DNA of 64,000 nucleotides, taken from positions 5,088,001-5,152,000 of the forward strand of contig NZ_CP107929.1 of NCBI RefSeq assembly GCF_036017915.1, in the 5' to 3' direction. Under the pieces are notes generated by a model. The model was not told where the DNA came from. It saw nothing but the letters and a program-made list of their open reading frames with translations, and ran no database searches. The translations under genes were made by a program, and so were the position numbers. This stretch comes from Micromonospora sp. NBC_00421. Its GTDB lineage: Bacteria; Actinomycetota; Actinomycetes; Mycobacteriales; Micromonosporaceae. Below are positions 56,250 to 64,000 of the stretch, one piece after another (the first letter of the stretch is position 1; each line of letters opens with the position of its first letter).

Positions 56250-56255
56250 TACGAT
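56250..56255 (+). promoter_or_regulatory. -10 box (TACGAT) of a leaderless transcript
   Basis: TACGAT ends seven bases before the ATG at 56263, so the mRNA probably begins at the start codon. This decided that start over an ATG nine bases upstream. Confidence 0.5.
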
Positions 56256-56262
56256 GACCGGC

Positions 56263-56586
56263 ATGGCAACGACGGCAGGCGGCACCGGGAGCACCCGGAA
56301 CTGGACGTTCCTCACCAACCACGGTCACGTGCTGCTCGCCATCGCCCGCAACCCCACCGCCCGCCTGCGGGACGTCGCAGGGGAGGTCGGGGTGACCGAA
56401 CGGGCCGCCCAGGCGATCGTCGCGGACCTGGAGGCCGGCGGCTACCTGCGGCGTACCCGGGTCGGCCGCCGCAACGAGTACACGATCGACCCGAGCGGGC
56501 ACTTCCGGCACCCGGCCGAGGCCGACCGCCAGGTCGGTGACCTGCTCGCCCTCTTCACCCCCGACCCGGCCGACTCCGACGCCTGA
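56263..56586 (+). CDS. Winged-helix (MarR/ArsR-like) regulator
   Basis: 107 residues, a compact winged helix: NHGHVLLAIARNPTARLRD, VAGEVGVTERAAQAIVADLE as the HTH and YLRRTRVGRRNEYTID as the wing. No effector domain. Divergent from the carbonic anhydrase gene. Confidence 0.85.
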   Translation: MATTAGGTGSTRNWTFLTNHGHVLLAIARNPTARLRDVAGEVGVTERAAQAIVADLEAGGYLRRTRVGRRNEYTIDPSGHFRHPAEADRQVGDLLALFTPDPADSDA

Positions 56587-56685
56587 GCGGCAGGTGTCCG
56601 CCACCCGGCACCCGGTGGCCCGGGTCACCGGTCCGGTCGGATCGCCGACGCTGCGCGGACGGCCGGGTGTGGATAGGCTGTACGG

Positions 56686-57054
56686 GTGATCCGCGTAGCT
56701 TCCGCCCCGCCCGTCTGGGTGTCGAGGCTGCGCGACCTGACCCGGCTGGCGGTGACCGCGCTGGTGCTCGCGGTCGGTCTCGGTGGGATGTTCGCCACCA
56801 CCGGCGGCCCGGCCGCCACCGCTGTCCGACCGCCCGTGGTGACCTCCCGGGTGGCTGCGCTGCCCGGCGAAGACCGGCCCGGAAACGAGCGGTTCGCCGA
56901 CACCCGCCCCGGTGACGAACGGATCGTCGACGAGACCGTCCGGCCGGATCCGCTGCCGGCCGCCTCCGCCGAAGGCTCCACCGCGCGGGCCCCCGAGGCG
57001 ACGCCGGACCCGGCCCGGGACGCCACCGGCCGACGCGGTCCACCCCGGAGCTGA
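56686..57054 (+). CDS. Hypothetical single-pass membrane protein
   Basis: 122 residues, one membrane helix (LTRLAVTALVLAVGLGGMFA) and a Pro/Arg/Asp-rich disordered tail. No family recognised. TAGGCT six bases before the GTG is a leaderless -10 box. Confidence 0.6.
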   Translation: MIRVASAPPVWVSRLRDLTRLAVTALVLAVGLGGMFATTGGPAATAVRPPVVTSRVAALPGEDRPGNERFADTRPGDERIVDETVRPDPLPAASAEGSTARAPEATPDPARDATGRRGPPRS

Positions 57055-57222
57055 GCGGCGCGGCACCCCTCGGTGCCCGTCCGGCCGCCGCGAACGGCCG
57101 CTCCCGACCGAGATCCGGTCCGGCGCGAGCCGGCCCGGTGGTCCCAGGACCCGCCGCCCACAGCTCCCCGTCCGTCGGGCTTCCGTCCGTCCACATCGTT
57201 GTACCACCGTGAGGTGCTGGTA

Positions 57223-58020
57223 ATGCAGACCGTGTTCTCCGCCGTCCTGCCCGATGTCCCCGCCGCCGCCGGAATCTGGCTGATCCTGCTCGCCGTCGCG
57301 GCCGTCGCCGTCGCGGTCCTGGTGGTCCGTCCCGACCGGCTCCGGCCGGCGGTGACAGGCCGGTTCCGGGAGGCCGCCCTGCCGACCGACCCGGAGCGCG
57401 CCGAGCAGGACCGGGAGCACACCCGGTACGCCGAGGAGGTGGCGGTGGCAGCCGACCGGGCCGGCACCACCGCCGGCCGGCTGCGCGCCGAGTGGTTGGC
57501 CGCCCAGGACGAGGTCGAGTCGGCCTGGGCGACCCTGGAGTCGGCCGAGGTCCACCTCAGTCGGCTCGTCGCCGCCGCGGCCATGCCGCTGCCGCACACC
57601 GGCCAGACCCCGGCCGAGTACGCCGACCGGGAGCGCTGGCTGCACCGGGCCGCCGTGGACGCGCACCAACGGGGCGAGTTGTCGGACGCACAACTCGACG
57701 ACGTCTTCGCGCACCGCGCCGGCTGGGACCCGCGCCGGCACCCGGTGGAGCAGGAACTGGTGCTGCGCCGCGCGACGCGGGACCACCTGGCGGCCCGGCA
57801 CCGGGCGGCGGTCGCGCGGGAGCAGGCGGCCTGGCGGGCCGCCGACCTGGCCGGCGCCGCGGCCCGCAGCCTGCGTGACGAGGCGTTCGCGGCGATCGAC
57901 CGCCGACCGGAACGGGCCGAGTCGGTGGTGCCGATGCCGGAGAACCCCCGCCCGTGGGCGGAAACCACCCGGGAGAACACCACCGTGGCGCGCGGTCGGG
58001 CCGCCGTCGCCGCCTACTGA
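57223..58020 (+). CDS. Hypothetical membrane-anchored coiled-coil protein
   Basis: 265 residues. One N-terminal membrane helix (GIWLILLAVAAVAVAVLVV) and a long charged helical region (ERAEQDREHTRYAEEVAVAA; LRAEWLAAQDEVESAWATLE; VAREQAAWRAADLAGAAARS). Probably a cell-envelope structural protein. Family unknown. The IS110 element starts just downstream. Confidence 0.75.
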   Translation: MQTVFSAVLPDVPAAAGIWLILLAVAAVAVAVLVVRPDRLRPAVTGRFREAALPTDPERAEQDREHTRYAEEVAVAADRAGTTAGRLRAEWLAAQDEVESAWATLESAEVHLSRLVAAAAMPLPHTGQTPAEYADRERWLHRAAVDAHQRGELSDAQLDDVFAHRAGWDPRRHPVEQELVLRRATRDHLAARHRAAVAREQAAWRAADLAGAAARSLRDEAFAAIDRRPERAESVVPMPENPRPWAETTRENTTVARGRAAVAAY

Positions 58021-58035
58021 CAGAGATGATGTTGG

Positions 58036-58125
58036 TGAGCACCTCCCGCCCGGGGTCTGACCCAGCTACTGACTGACTTCGGGTCCTTAACGGGATTTGT
58101 CGGCCTCGGTCGGGAGGTGCTCGTG
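58036..58125 (+). ncRNA. Possible structured RNA 5' of the IS110 transposase
   Basis: A 12-bp inverted repeat (58037-58048 with 58111-58122) closes a loop containing a GGGTCTGACCC hairpin. IS110-group elements encode a bridge RNA in the noncoding left end. The location fits, but the element boundary is uncertain, so this is a candidate only. Confidence 0.3.
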
Positions 58126-58247
58126 CACTCACTGGACGTGGCGTTGTGACTTCATAGGAGCCTGGCTAGAGGCCCCGTCTCTGTCTTGTCCGCGTTGCCC
58201 GGCTGGTGCGTGCCGCCCTGCTGCCAGCCACGAACGACAGGACGACG

Positions 58248-59318
58248 ATGCCCTCTATTACACCCGATATCGCCATGATCGAGGTCGCCGGCGGCGTCGA
58301 TACTCACCTGGACACCCACACCGCGGCGGTGATCGACCAGGTCGGCCGAGTGTTGGGCACCCAGCAGTTCCCGGCCACGGTGGCCGGCTACACCGCGTTG
58401 TTGGCCTGGATGCGCGGTTTCGGTCGCCTGGGGCGAGTCGGGATCGAGGGCACCGGCGCTTATGGGGCCGGTCTGGCCCGCCGGCTGCGCGACGAGCAGG
58501 TCGAGGTGATTGAGGTCGACCGGCCCGACCGTAAGACCCGCCGGTTCCAGGGCAAGTCCGACCCGATCGACGCCATCCAAGCGGCCAAGGCCGCCCTGGC
58601 CGGCGACCGGACCGGGATCCCCAAGCAGCGCGACGGCCGCGTCGAAGCCCTGCGCAACCTGCGGGTGGCCCGGCGCAGCGCCGTCGACCAGCGCGCCGAC
58701 ACCCAACGCCAGATCAAGACCCTGATCGTCACCGCCCCCGACGAACTACGCGCCCAGCTACCCGGCCTGACCGTCAAGCAGCTGATCACCGTCTGCGCGA
58801 GGATGCGACTCGACCCGGCCGACGCCGCAGCCCCCGTAACCGCCGTCAAAATCGCCCTGCGGTCCCTGGCCCGTCGCCACCAACAACTGTCCGCCGAGAT
58901 CACCGACCTGGACGAGGTCCTCGATCCCTTGGTGGCCGCCATCAACCCCGGCCTACTCGCCGCCAACGGCGTCGGCACCGACGTCGCCGGCCAACTGCTG
59001 GTCACCGCCGGCGAAAACCACGAACGGCTCGCCTCCGAAGCAGCCTTCGCCATGCTCTGCGGTGTCGCCCCGATCCCCGCCTCGTCCGGCAAGACCACCC
59101 GGCACCGCCTCAACCGCGGCGGCGACCGCCAGGCCAACGCCGTCCTATACCGAGTCGTGCTCTGCCGCCTGCGCTGGGACCCCCACACCCGCGAATACAT
59201 GCAACGCCGCACCAAGGAAGGCCTCTCCAAGAAAGAGATCATCCGCTGCCTCAAGCGCTACATCGCCCGCGAGCTCTACCAGCTCATCACCTCAAACGAT
59301 CTCCAACTCGCCGCTTGA
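58248..59318 (+). CDS. IS110-family transposase/recombinase
   Basis: 356 residues. N-terminal DEDD (RuvC-like) domain: GGVDTHLDTH, GIEGTGAYG and GKSDPIDA with the acidic residues. C-terminal IS116/IS110/IS902 domain: LLAANGVGTDVAGQLLV, LCGVAPIPASSGKT (catalytic Ser region) and RLNRGGDRQANAVLY. Intact and possibly active. RNA-guided target choice has been shown for relatives such as IS621. Confidence 0.95.
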   Translation: MPSITPDIAMIEVAGGVDTHLDTHTAAVIDQVGRVLGTQQFPATVAGYTALLAWMRGFGRLGRVGIEGTGAYGAGLARRLRDEQVEVIEVDRPDRKTRRFQGKSDPIDAIQAAKAALAGDRTGIPKQRDGRVEALRNLRVARRSAVDQRADTQRQIKTLIVTAPDELRAQLPGLTVKQLITVCARMRLDPADAAAPVTAVKIALRSLARRHQQLSAEITDLDEVLDPLVAAINPGLLAANGVGTDVAGQLLVTAGENHERLASEAAFAMLCGVAPIPASSGKTTRHRLNRGGDRQANAVLYRVVLCRLRWDPHTREYMQRRTKEGLSKKEIIRCLKRYIARELYQLITSNDLQLAA

Positions 59319-59419
59319 CATCCATAGGAGCATCCACCCCGCCGACGGCCGACCCGCCGACCCGCCGGGCCGGCGGCGGACCACGGCAGAGCGGGCCGGG
59401 TTGGGCTAGCGTTGCGGGC

Positions 59420-59782
59420 ATGTCCCGGGAGATGTGGGTACTCGTCGTCGTCGGCGGCATCCTGGCGCTGGCGACGCTTGTCGGCGCGGTCCTGCTGGCG
59501 ATACGGGTGGTCCGCACCCGGCGGCTGCTCGGCACGCTCGGCATGGGCGGCAAGGTGGCCTTCTACGGCGCCCTGATCTACACGATCCTCCCGGTCGACG
59601 TGTTGCCCGACCCGATCTACCTGGACGACATGGGGGTGCTGGCCGGGGCCCTGATCTATCTGACCCGCCTGGCCCACCAGCGCCGGACGGCCGATCGACC
59701 GCTGCCCGGCCGACCGGATGCTCCGACCGCCGGATCCGGCACCCCGCCCGGTCCGGGTCGGTCCCGCCAGATCGTGTCATGA
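59420..59782 (+). CDS. DUF1232 (YkvA-like) membrane protein
   Basis: 120 residues. Hydrophobic helix (VLVVVGGILALATLVGAVLL), then the DUF1232 motif KVAFYGALIYTILPVDVLPDP and YLDDMGVLAGAL. The tail is Pro/Gly-rich. TAGCGT seven bases before the ATG suggests a leaderless mRNA. Confidence 0.85.
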   Translation: MSREMWVLVVVGGILALATLVGAVLLAIRVVRTRRLLGTLGMGGKVAFYGALIYTILPVDVLPDPIYLDDMGVLAGALIYLTRLAHQRRTADRPLPGRPDAPTAGSGTPPGPGRSRQIVS

Positions 59783-59828
59783 TCGGGGCCGAGCCGGGGC
59801 GACGCCGGCCACGGGACGGGGAACGGAC

Positions 59829-60254
59829 ATGGCCGGCAGGCACCAGTTGGACCCGTACGACGAGCGCGTCCTGGCGTTCTGCCGCGAGCGGCACCTGGCC
59901 ACGCTGACCACCCCGCGTGCCGACGGCACGCCGCACGTCGTACCGGTCGGGGTGACCTACGACGCGCCGGCCGGGCTGGCCCGGGTGATCACGTCCGGTG
60001 GTTCGGCAAAGGCCCGGCACGTGGAGGCCGCCGGAGCGGCGGGGGTTCCGGTAGCGGCCTGCCACGTCGACGGCCGCTGGTGGCTGACCATCGAGGGTCG
60101 GGCGGTGCTGCGCACGGACCCCGAGGCGGTGGCCGAGGCGGAGCGCCGGTACGCCGAGCGCTACCGCCAGCCGCGCCCCAATCCGGAGCGGGTGGTCATC
60201 GAGATCACCGTGAACCGCCTCCTGGGCGCCCTCCCACCCGCCGCGTCCCACTAG
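59829..60254 (+). CDS. PNPOx-fold protein, likely F420-dependent
   Basis: 141 residues. Split beta-barrel: ERHLATLTTPRADGTPHVVPVG at the N-terminus, then KARHVEAAG and WWLTIEGRAVL. This subfamily of actinomycete proteins typically uses F420 or FMN for reductions. Substrate unknown. Confidence 0.85.
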   Translation: MAGRHQLDPYDERVLAFCRERHLATLTTPRADGTPHVVPVGVTYDAPAGLARVITSGGSAKARHVEAAGAAGVPVAACHVDGRWWLTIEGRAVLRTDPEAVAEAERRYAERYRQPRPNPERVVIEITVNRLLGALPPAASH

Positions 60255-60444
60255 GACCCGCGACGGCGGGCCTTGCCCCACCAGAAAAGCGTCTCGCGAC
60301 CCGCCGGCCTACTGACGACGGGCGGCGGGCAGGTGCGTGCGGGTCCTCGTCCGCTCATCGACGGTGATGGGTTCGGGTGGCCCGGGGCGGGGGTACAGGC
60401 CCCACCGGGAGCCGATCCGTCCGCAACCGGTAAGGGGCACCGAG

Positions 60445-61050
60445 ATGAGCAACGCACAGGCCACCACGGGTCAGGACGTCGTGGACGTCCTGACCACCGA
60501 CCACCACGAGATCGAGGCGATCTTCATGGAGCTGGCGGCCCGACAGGGTGACGCGGAGCATCGTCGCCGACTGGCCGACGTGTTGATCGCCGAGTTGGTC
60601 CGGCACGCGGTCGCCGAGGAGATGTACGTCTACCCGACCGCCCGCCGGGCACTGCCCGACGGCGACCAGCTCGCCGAGCACGAGATCGCCGAGCACGCCG
60701 CGGCCGAGCGGACGCTGAAGGAGCTGGAGCCGTTGGACCCGTCCGACGCCCGCTTCGAGCCACTGATCAGCCATCTGACCAAGGCCATCCGGCACCACGT
60801 GCAGGAGGAGGAGTCGGAGCTCTTTCCCCGGCTGCGGGCGGCTGTCGCCCGCGAGGAGCTCGTCGAGCTGGCCGACCGGGTGCGGGCGGCGAAGCGGCAC
60901 CTGCCGACCCGCCCGCATCCCGGCGCCCCGGACCACCCGCCGGCGAACCGGCTGATCAACCCCGGCACCGGGCTGGTCGACCGGATCAGGGACGCGCTGA
61001 GCGGGCGACCGACCACCATGGCGGAACTGCACGACGACGCGCAGGACTGA
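60445..61050 (+). CDS. Hemerythrin-domain protein
   Basis: 201 residues. Four-helix di-iron domain with DHHEIEAIFMEL, VRHAVAEEMYVYPTAR, EHEIAEHAAAE and HHVQEEESELFPRL carrying the His/Glu ligands. A C-terminal tail of about 55 residues is Pro-rich. Could bind oxygen or NO. AAGGGG precedes the ATG. Confidence 0.92.
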   Translation: MSNAQATTGQDVVDVLTTDHHEIEAIFMELAARQGDAEHRRRLADVLIAELVRHAVAEEMYVYPTARRALPDGDQLAEHEIAEHAAAERTLKELEPLDPSDARFEPLISHLTKAIRHHVQEEESELFPRLRAAVAREELVELADRVRAAKRHLPTRPHPGAPDHPPANRLINPGTGLVDRIRDALSGRPTTMAELHDDAQD

Positions 61051-61054
61051 GCGG

Positions 61055-61100
61055 GGGTGGTGGTCGCTTCCGGGTACCCCGCCGGAGGCGACCACCACCC
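61055..61100 (+). terminator. Terminator hairpin after hemerythrin gene
   Basis: 13-bp stem GGGTGGTGGTCGC / GCGACCACCACCC starting five bases past the stop; it may also serve the convergent ferredoxin gene. Confidence 0.8.
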
Positions 61101-61102
61101 GG

Positions 61103-61342
61103 TCAGGGTTCCGGAGCGATCCGGCTGTCGTCCGCCGCGTCGGAGACCACGATCGCCTCCATCGGGCAGGACTCGGCGGCGTCCAGCACCGCTTCCGCCG
61201 GGTCGATCCGCTCGGCCACCGGCCGGGACAACCCGTCCACCAGCACGAAGTGGGTCGGGGCGTAGCCCGCGCAGATTCCCGTCCCGATGCACCGGGTCGG
61301 GTCCACGTGCACCCGCCAGCCGCGCTCCCCCATCTGCCCCAT
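61103..61342 (-). CDS. Ferredoxin, [3Fe-4S] type
   Basis: 79 residues. VDPTRCIGTGICAGYAPTHF and SCPMEAI give CxxxxxC ... CP: the usual second-cluster Cys is Ala (ICAGYA), so a [3Fe-4S] cluster is likely. Starts at ATG with GGAAGGG upstream. It lies 11 bp downstream of the P450 gene and probably supplies it with electrons. Confidence 0.93.
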   Translation of the reverse strand: MGQMGERGWRVHVDPTRCIGTGICAGYAPTHFVLVDGLSRPVAERIDPAEAVLDAAESCPMEAIVVSDAADDSRIAPEP

Positions 61343-61353
61343 CGTCCCTTCCG

Positions 61354-62562
61354 CTACCAGCCGACGGGCAACGCCGTCAGGCCCCGGACCAGCAGGCCGC
61401 TCTTCCAGGTCAGCGCCGACTGGGGCACCGCCAATCGCAGGCCCGGGGCCCTGGCCAACAGCGTCTCGATCACCACCTGGAGTTCCATCCTGGCCAGTTG
61501 GGCACCGATGCAGTGGTGCGGCCCGTGCCCGAAGGCGAGGTGCGGGTTGGCCTCCCGGTCGAGGTCCAACCGGTCGGCGTCGGGGAAGACGGTCTCGTCC
61601 CGATTGGCCGAGGGGATGGAGACCAGCACCGGTTCCCCGGCCCGGACCAGCACCCCACCGAGCTCGACGTCCACCAGGGCGTACCGGGCGAACGCGGAGG
61701 TGGCACCGAGCGGGATGAAGCGCAGCAGCTCCTCCACGGCGGACGGCACCAGGGCCGGCTCGGCGCACAGCCGCTGCCAGACGTCCGGCTCGGTCAGCAG
61801 GACGTAGACCAGGTTGGGGATCTGGGTCACGGTGGTCTCGTGCCCGGCGGCCAGCAGCCCCGCCGCCAGGCGTACCACCTCGTCCTCGGTGAGTCGGTCG
61901 GCGTTCTCGTCGCGGGCCCGGACCATCGCCCCGATCAGGTCGTCGGTGGGCGTCACCCGCCGCTGGGCGATCAGCCCGGCCATGTACGACAACAGGTTGT
62001 CGAGATAGCTCTGTGCCACCTCCGGTCGTAGCGACGTGGTCGACACGATCGCCTCCGACCAGGTGTGGAACCGGTCCTGGTCGGCGACCGGCACCCCGAG
62101 CATGTCGCAGATGACCCGGATGGGCAGCGGGGTGGCGACGTGCGCGACCAGATCGGCCGGTGACCCGGCGGCGATCATGCCGGCCACCAGTTCCCCGGCC
62201 AGCTCCCGGGTACGCGGGCGGAGTTCCTCGACCCGGCGGGCGGTGAACGCCTTCGCCGCCAACCGGCGCAGCCGGCTGTGCTCGGGCGGATCCATTCCGA
62301 GGATGCCGGCCTCCCGCTGGTACGGGATGCTGCGCGGCTCGTCCCGGCCGACGGCGGCGGCCCGGCTGAACCGGGGGTCGCCCAGCACGGTACGCACGTC
62401 GGCGTGCCGGGTGGCCAGCCAGGCCGGTTCGCCGTACGGGAGTTGGACCCGGATCAGCGGCTCGTCGCGCCGCAGCCCGGCGTAGCGGGGGTCGACGTCG
62501 AGCCGGTGCGGATCGCTGAACGGATACGGCCGGGCGATCGTGGCGTGCGTTGTCTCGGTCAC
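61354..62562 (-). CDS. Cytochrome P450
   Basis: 402 residues, CYP105-like bacterial class. I-helix GLLAAGHETT, K-helix EELLRF (ExxR), and haem-binding FGHGPHHCIGAQLAR with the thiolate Cys. Oxidises an unknown small molecule with the adjacent ferredoxin. The GTG at 62562 follows GAGGGAG. Confidence 0.96.
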   Translation of the reverse strand: MTETTHATIARPYPFSDPHRLDVDPRYAGLRRDEPLIRVQLPYGEPAWLATRHADVRTVLGDPRFSRAAAVGRDEPRSIPYQREAGILGMDPPEHSRLRRLAAKAFTARRVEELRPRTRELAGELVAGMIAAGSPADLVAHVATPLPIRVICDMLGVPVADQDRFHTWSEAIVSTTSLRPEVAQSYLDNLLSYMAGLIAQRRVTPTDDLIGAMVRARDENADRLTEDEVVRLAAGLLAAGHETTVTQIPNLVYVLLTEPDVWQRLCAEPALVPSAVEELLRFIPLGATSAFARYALVDVELGGVLVRAGEPVLVSIPSANRDETVFPDADRLDLDREANPHLAFGHGPHHCIGAQLARMELQVVIETLLARAPGLRLAVPQSALTWKSGLLVRGLTALPVGW

Positions 62563-62705
62563 CGGGGATGCTCCCTCTCGTCGACGGCCCGCAGTGCCGC
62601 GCGCCGGTCCACTCCACACGACTCCACGGTGAGTCATGCCCCGACTGCGGATAGTAGCGAGACTCTTCGATGGTTGCCAGAGGTGAGCAGTTTTTGACAC
62701 GACAC

Positions 62706-62736
62706 TGCCGGGCCACCCGTGTTCGGTGGCCCGGCA
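62706..62736 (-). terminator. Terminator hairpin after 62749-62931
   Basis: Perfect 12-bp stem TGCCGGGCCACC / GGTGGCCCGGCA with a 7-base loop, 13 bp past the stop codon of the minus-strand gene. Confidence 0.8.
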
Positions 62737-62748
62737 GGTGGGAAGCGC

Positions 62749-62931
62749 TCAGCGACCCTGGTCGCCCTCACCGGTGCGCGCCTGGGCCGCGTCGACACCC
62801 TTGTCGATCTGCTCGTCGTACCTGCCGCCGGTCCGCTTGTCGGCGTAGTCGCCGGCCTTGTCCAGACCCTGATCGACCTGCTTGTCGTGCTTGTCGGCGA
62901 AGTCCTTGGCCTTGTTCATGAAATCGCTCAT
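62749..62931 (-). CDS. MT0933-like small antitoxin-type protein
   Basis: 60 residues, charged and helical: MNKAKDFADKHDKQVDQGLD and RTGGRYDEQIDKGVDAAQAR. Matches the MT0933 (Rv0909-like) family. No toxin gene is adjacent, so a general-stress role is equally possible. GAGGAGG precedes the ATG. Confidence 0.85.
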   Translation of the reverse strand: MSDFMNKAKDFADKHDKQVDQGLDKAGDYADKRTGGRYDEQIDKGVDAAQARTGEGDQGR

Positions 62932-63100
62932 GACGTCCTCCTCGTCGTCAGCCTGCTGGTTCCCCGACCACCCGGGCGCAAACACCACGGCGCGCCGTGG
63001 CACGGCGGCAGCAGGCGAGCCGGGGCGCGGGGTGGGCCGACCGGGTGTCGAGACCGACCGGGTCGGGTATCGACCCCGCCGAGACCGAGGAGGATCCGAC

Positions 63101-64000
63101 GTGGTCGAGGACGGTGCCGGGCGTACGCCCGAAGTGACGGCGGCGGGCGCCCGCCCCACCCCACGGCAGGCCTGGGCGACGCTGCCCTGGCTGGTCCGCA
63201 CGGCGGTGGTGTGGAGCGCCTGCCTGGTGGTCGTGGTGCTCGGGTGCTACCTGCTGGGCAAGGTGGCGGTGCTGCTGGCGCCGCTGGCGATCGCGGTGGC
63301 GGTGACCCTGTTCCTCACCGCGCTGCTGGATCCGGTGCTGCTGGGCCTGCGGCGGCTACGGGTGCCGGCCGCGCCGGCCGCCCTGCTGACCGTCCTGTTG
63401 CTGCTCGGCGTGCTGGTCGGGGTGGGGGTGCTGGTGTGGAACCTGACCGCCGCCCAGTTCGGGGAGCTGAGCCAACAGCTCGACGAAGGGCTGCAACGCT
63501 CCCGCGACTTCGTCACCGAGACCCTGCCGGTCAGTGACGCCCAACTCGACAAGCTGGTCGGGCAGGTCCGGGACGGCCTGGGCGGCGGCGCCCCCGACCC
63601 GGTCGGCGGGGCCCGTACGGCGGCCGAGGCGGCCGGCTCCACCCTGCTCGCCCTGGTGCTGCTGTTCTTCCTGCTCAAGGACGGCCGGTCGATGTGGCAC
63701 TGGGTGCTGCGCCGGATGACCGGCCCGAACCGTACGGTGACCGCCGAGGCGGGCCGGGCCGGCTGGCGGACCCTCGGCTCGTACAGCCGGGGCACGATGC
63801 TCATCGCGGCCATCGACGCGATCGGCATCGGGCTGGCGCTGGTGCTGCTCGGGGTGCCGTTGGCGCTGCCACTGGCGCTGATCACCTTCCTCGGCGGCTT
63901 CGTCCCGATCATCGGGGCGACGGTGGCCGGCGCGGTCGCCGTCCTGGTGGCGTTGGCCGCCAACGGCCCGACCACCGCGTTGCTGGTGCTGGCGGCGGTG
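63101..64000 (+). CDS. AI-2E/PerM-family transporter (partial, C-terminus off the right edge)
   Basis: 300 residues visible without a stop. Helices LLAPLAIAVAVTLFLTALLD, LLTVLLLLGVLVGVGVLVW, LLALVLLFFLLKDGRSMWHW and LALPLALITFLGGFVPIIGA are typical of the AI-2E/PerM family; LKDG and GGFVPIIGA are its signatures. Substrate unknown. The GTG start follows GAGGAGG. Confidence 0.92.
   Translation, partial: MVEDGAGRTPEVTAAGARPTPRQAWATLPWLVRTAVVWSACLVVVVLGCYLLGKVAVLLAPLAIAVAVTLFLTALLDPVLLGLRRLRVPAAPAALLTVLLLLGVLVGVGVLVWNLTAAQFGELSQQLDEGLQRSRDFVTETLPVSDAQLDKLVGQVRDGLGGGAPDPVGGARTAAEAAGSTLLALVLLFFLLKDGRSMWHWVLRRMTGPNRTVTAEAGRAGWRTLGSYSRGTMLIAAIDAIGIGLALVLLGVPLALPLALITFLGGFVPIIGATVAGAVAVLVALAANGPTTALLVLAAV

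Larger units (their letters stand above)
58021..59335 (+). mobile_element. IS110-family insertion sequence (approximate limits)
   Basis: Contains the transposase at 58248-59318 and noncoding flanks. TGACTTCATAGGAGC (58147-58161) and TGACATCCATAGGAGC (59316-59331) are near-identical and may be the element ends or core repeats; if so the element spans about 58147-59332. The rest of 58021-58146 may belong to the element or to its target. True limits need comparison with other copies. Confidence 0.6.

Overview
The window comes from a very GC-rich actinomycete and most resembles Micromonospora or a close relative (Micromonosporaceae). The evidence is strong G/C third-position bias, many GTG starts, leaderless -10 boxes, CBM2-linked and other large secreted enzymes, a decayed gene resembling the DUF6244 family, SigB-type partner-switching genes and an F420-type oxidase-fold protein. 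No rRNA, tRNA or CRISPR array was seen.

Layout. 1-3.6 kb: end of a Fe/Mn superoxide dismutase gene (running off the left edge), a secreted esterase with a CBM2, and a MerR regulator. 3.7-7.1 kb: MacB-type ABC exporter (adaptor, ATPase, permease). 7.4-10.5 kb: general-stress block with a SigB/F-type sigma factor, a GAF-PP2C phosphatase and a STAS anti-anti-sigma factor; an RsbW-like kinase (45.4 kb) and a second PP2C (33.2 kb) lie further away. 10.8-17.3 kb: three exported proteins (LVIVD repeats, DUF305, and a 1000-residue PA14/propeller/CBM/DUF1080 protein).

17.5-33.1 kb is an accessory region. It holds a minus-strand operon (flavohaemoglobin-like reductase, GNAT, small unknown protein, APC permease, unknown protein, PLP amino-acid decarboxylase), a RibD-like deaminase with a TPR regulator, a divergent TPR protein plus flavoprotein, and a two-gene ATPase/HNH pair that fits the Septu anti-phage system. 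It ends in gene debris (DUF6244-like pseudogene, WD40 remnant) and an AT-rich patch.

34-43 kb: DUF1304 protein and a complete Kdp potassium system: a 27-residue membrane ORF, kdpF, kdpA, kdpB, kdpC, kdpD and kdpE. 43-49 kb: glycosyltransferase, RsbW-like kinase, DUF3152 protease-like protein, DUF2786 protein, lipoprotein and CsbD. 49-52.4 kb: copper module (copZ, a small membrane protein, copA, divergent csoR) with two CsoR-type operators between the divergent genes. 52.6-58 kb: YibE/F protein, a coiled-coil cell-wall protein behind a c-di-AMP (ydaO) riboswitch, carbonic anhydrase, an HTH protein and two small membrane proteins. 58-59.3 kb: IS110-family element. 59.4-64 kb: DUF1232 protein, F420/PNPOx-like protein, hemerythrin, ferredoxin plus cytochrome P450, a small MT0933-type protein and the start of an AI-2E transporter (running off the right edge).

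Starts were chosen from Shine-Dalgarno sequence, overlap with the upstream stop and family length. All functions are read from sequence motifs without database searches.
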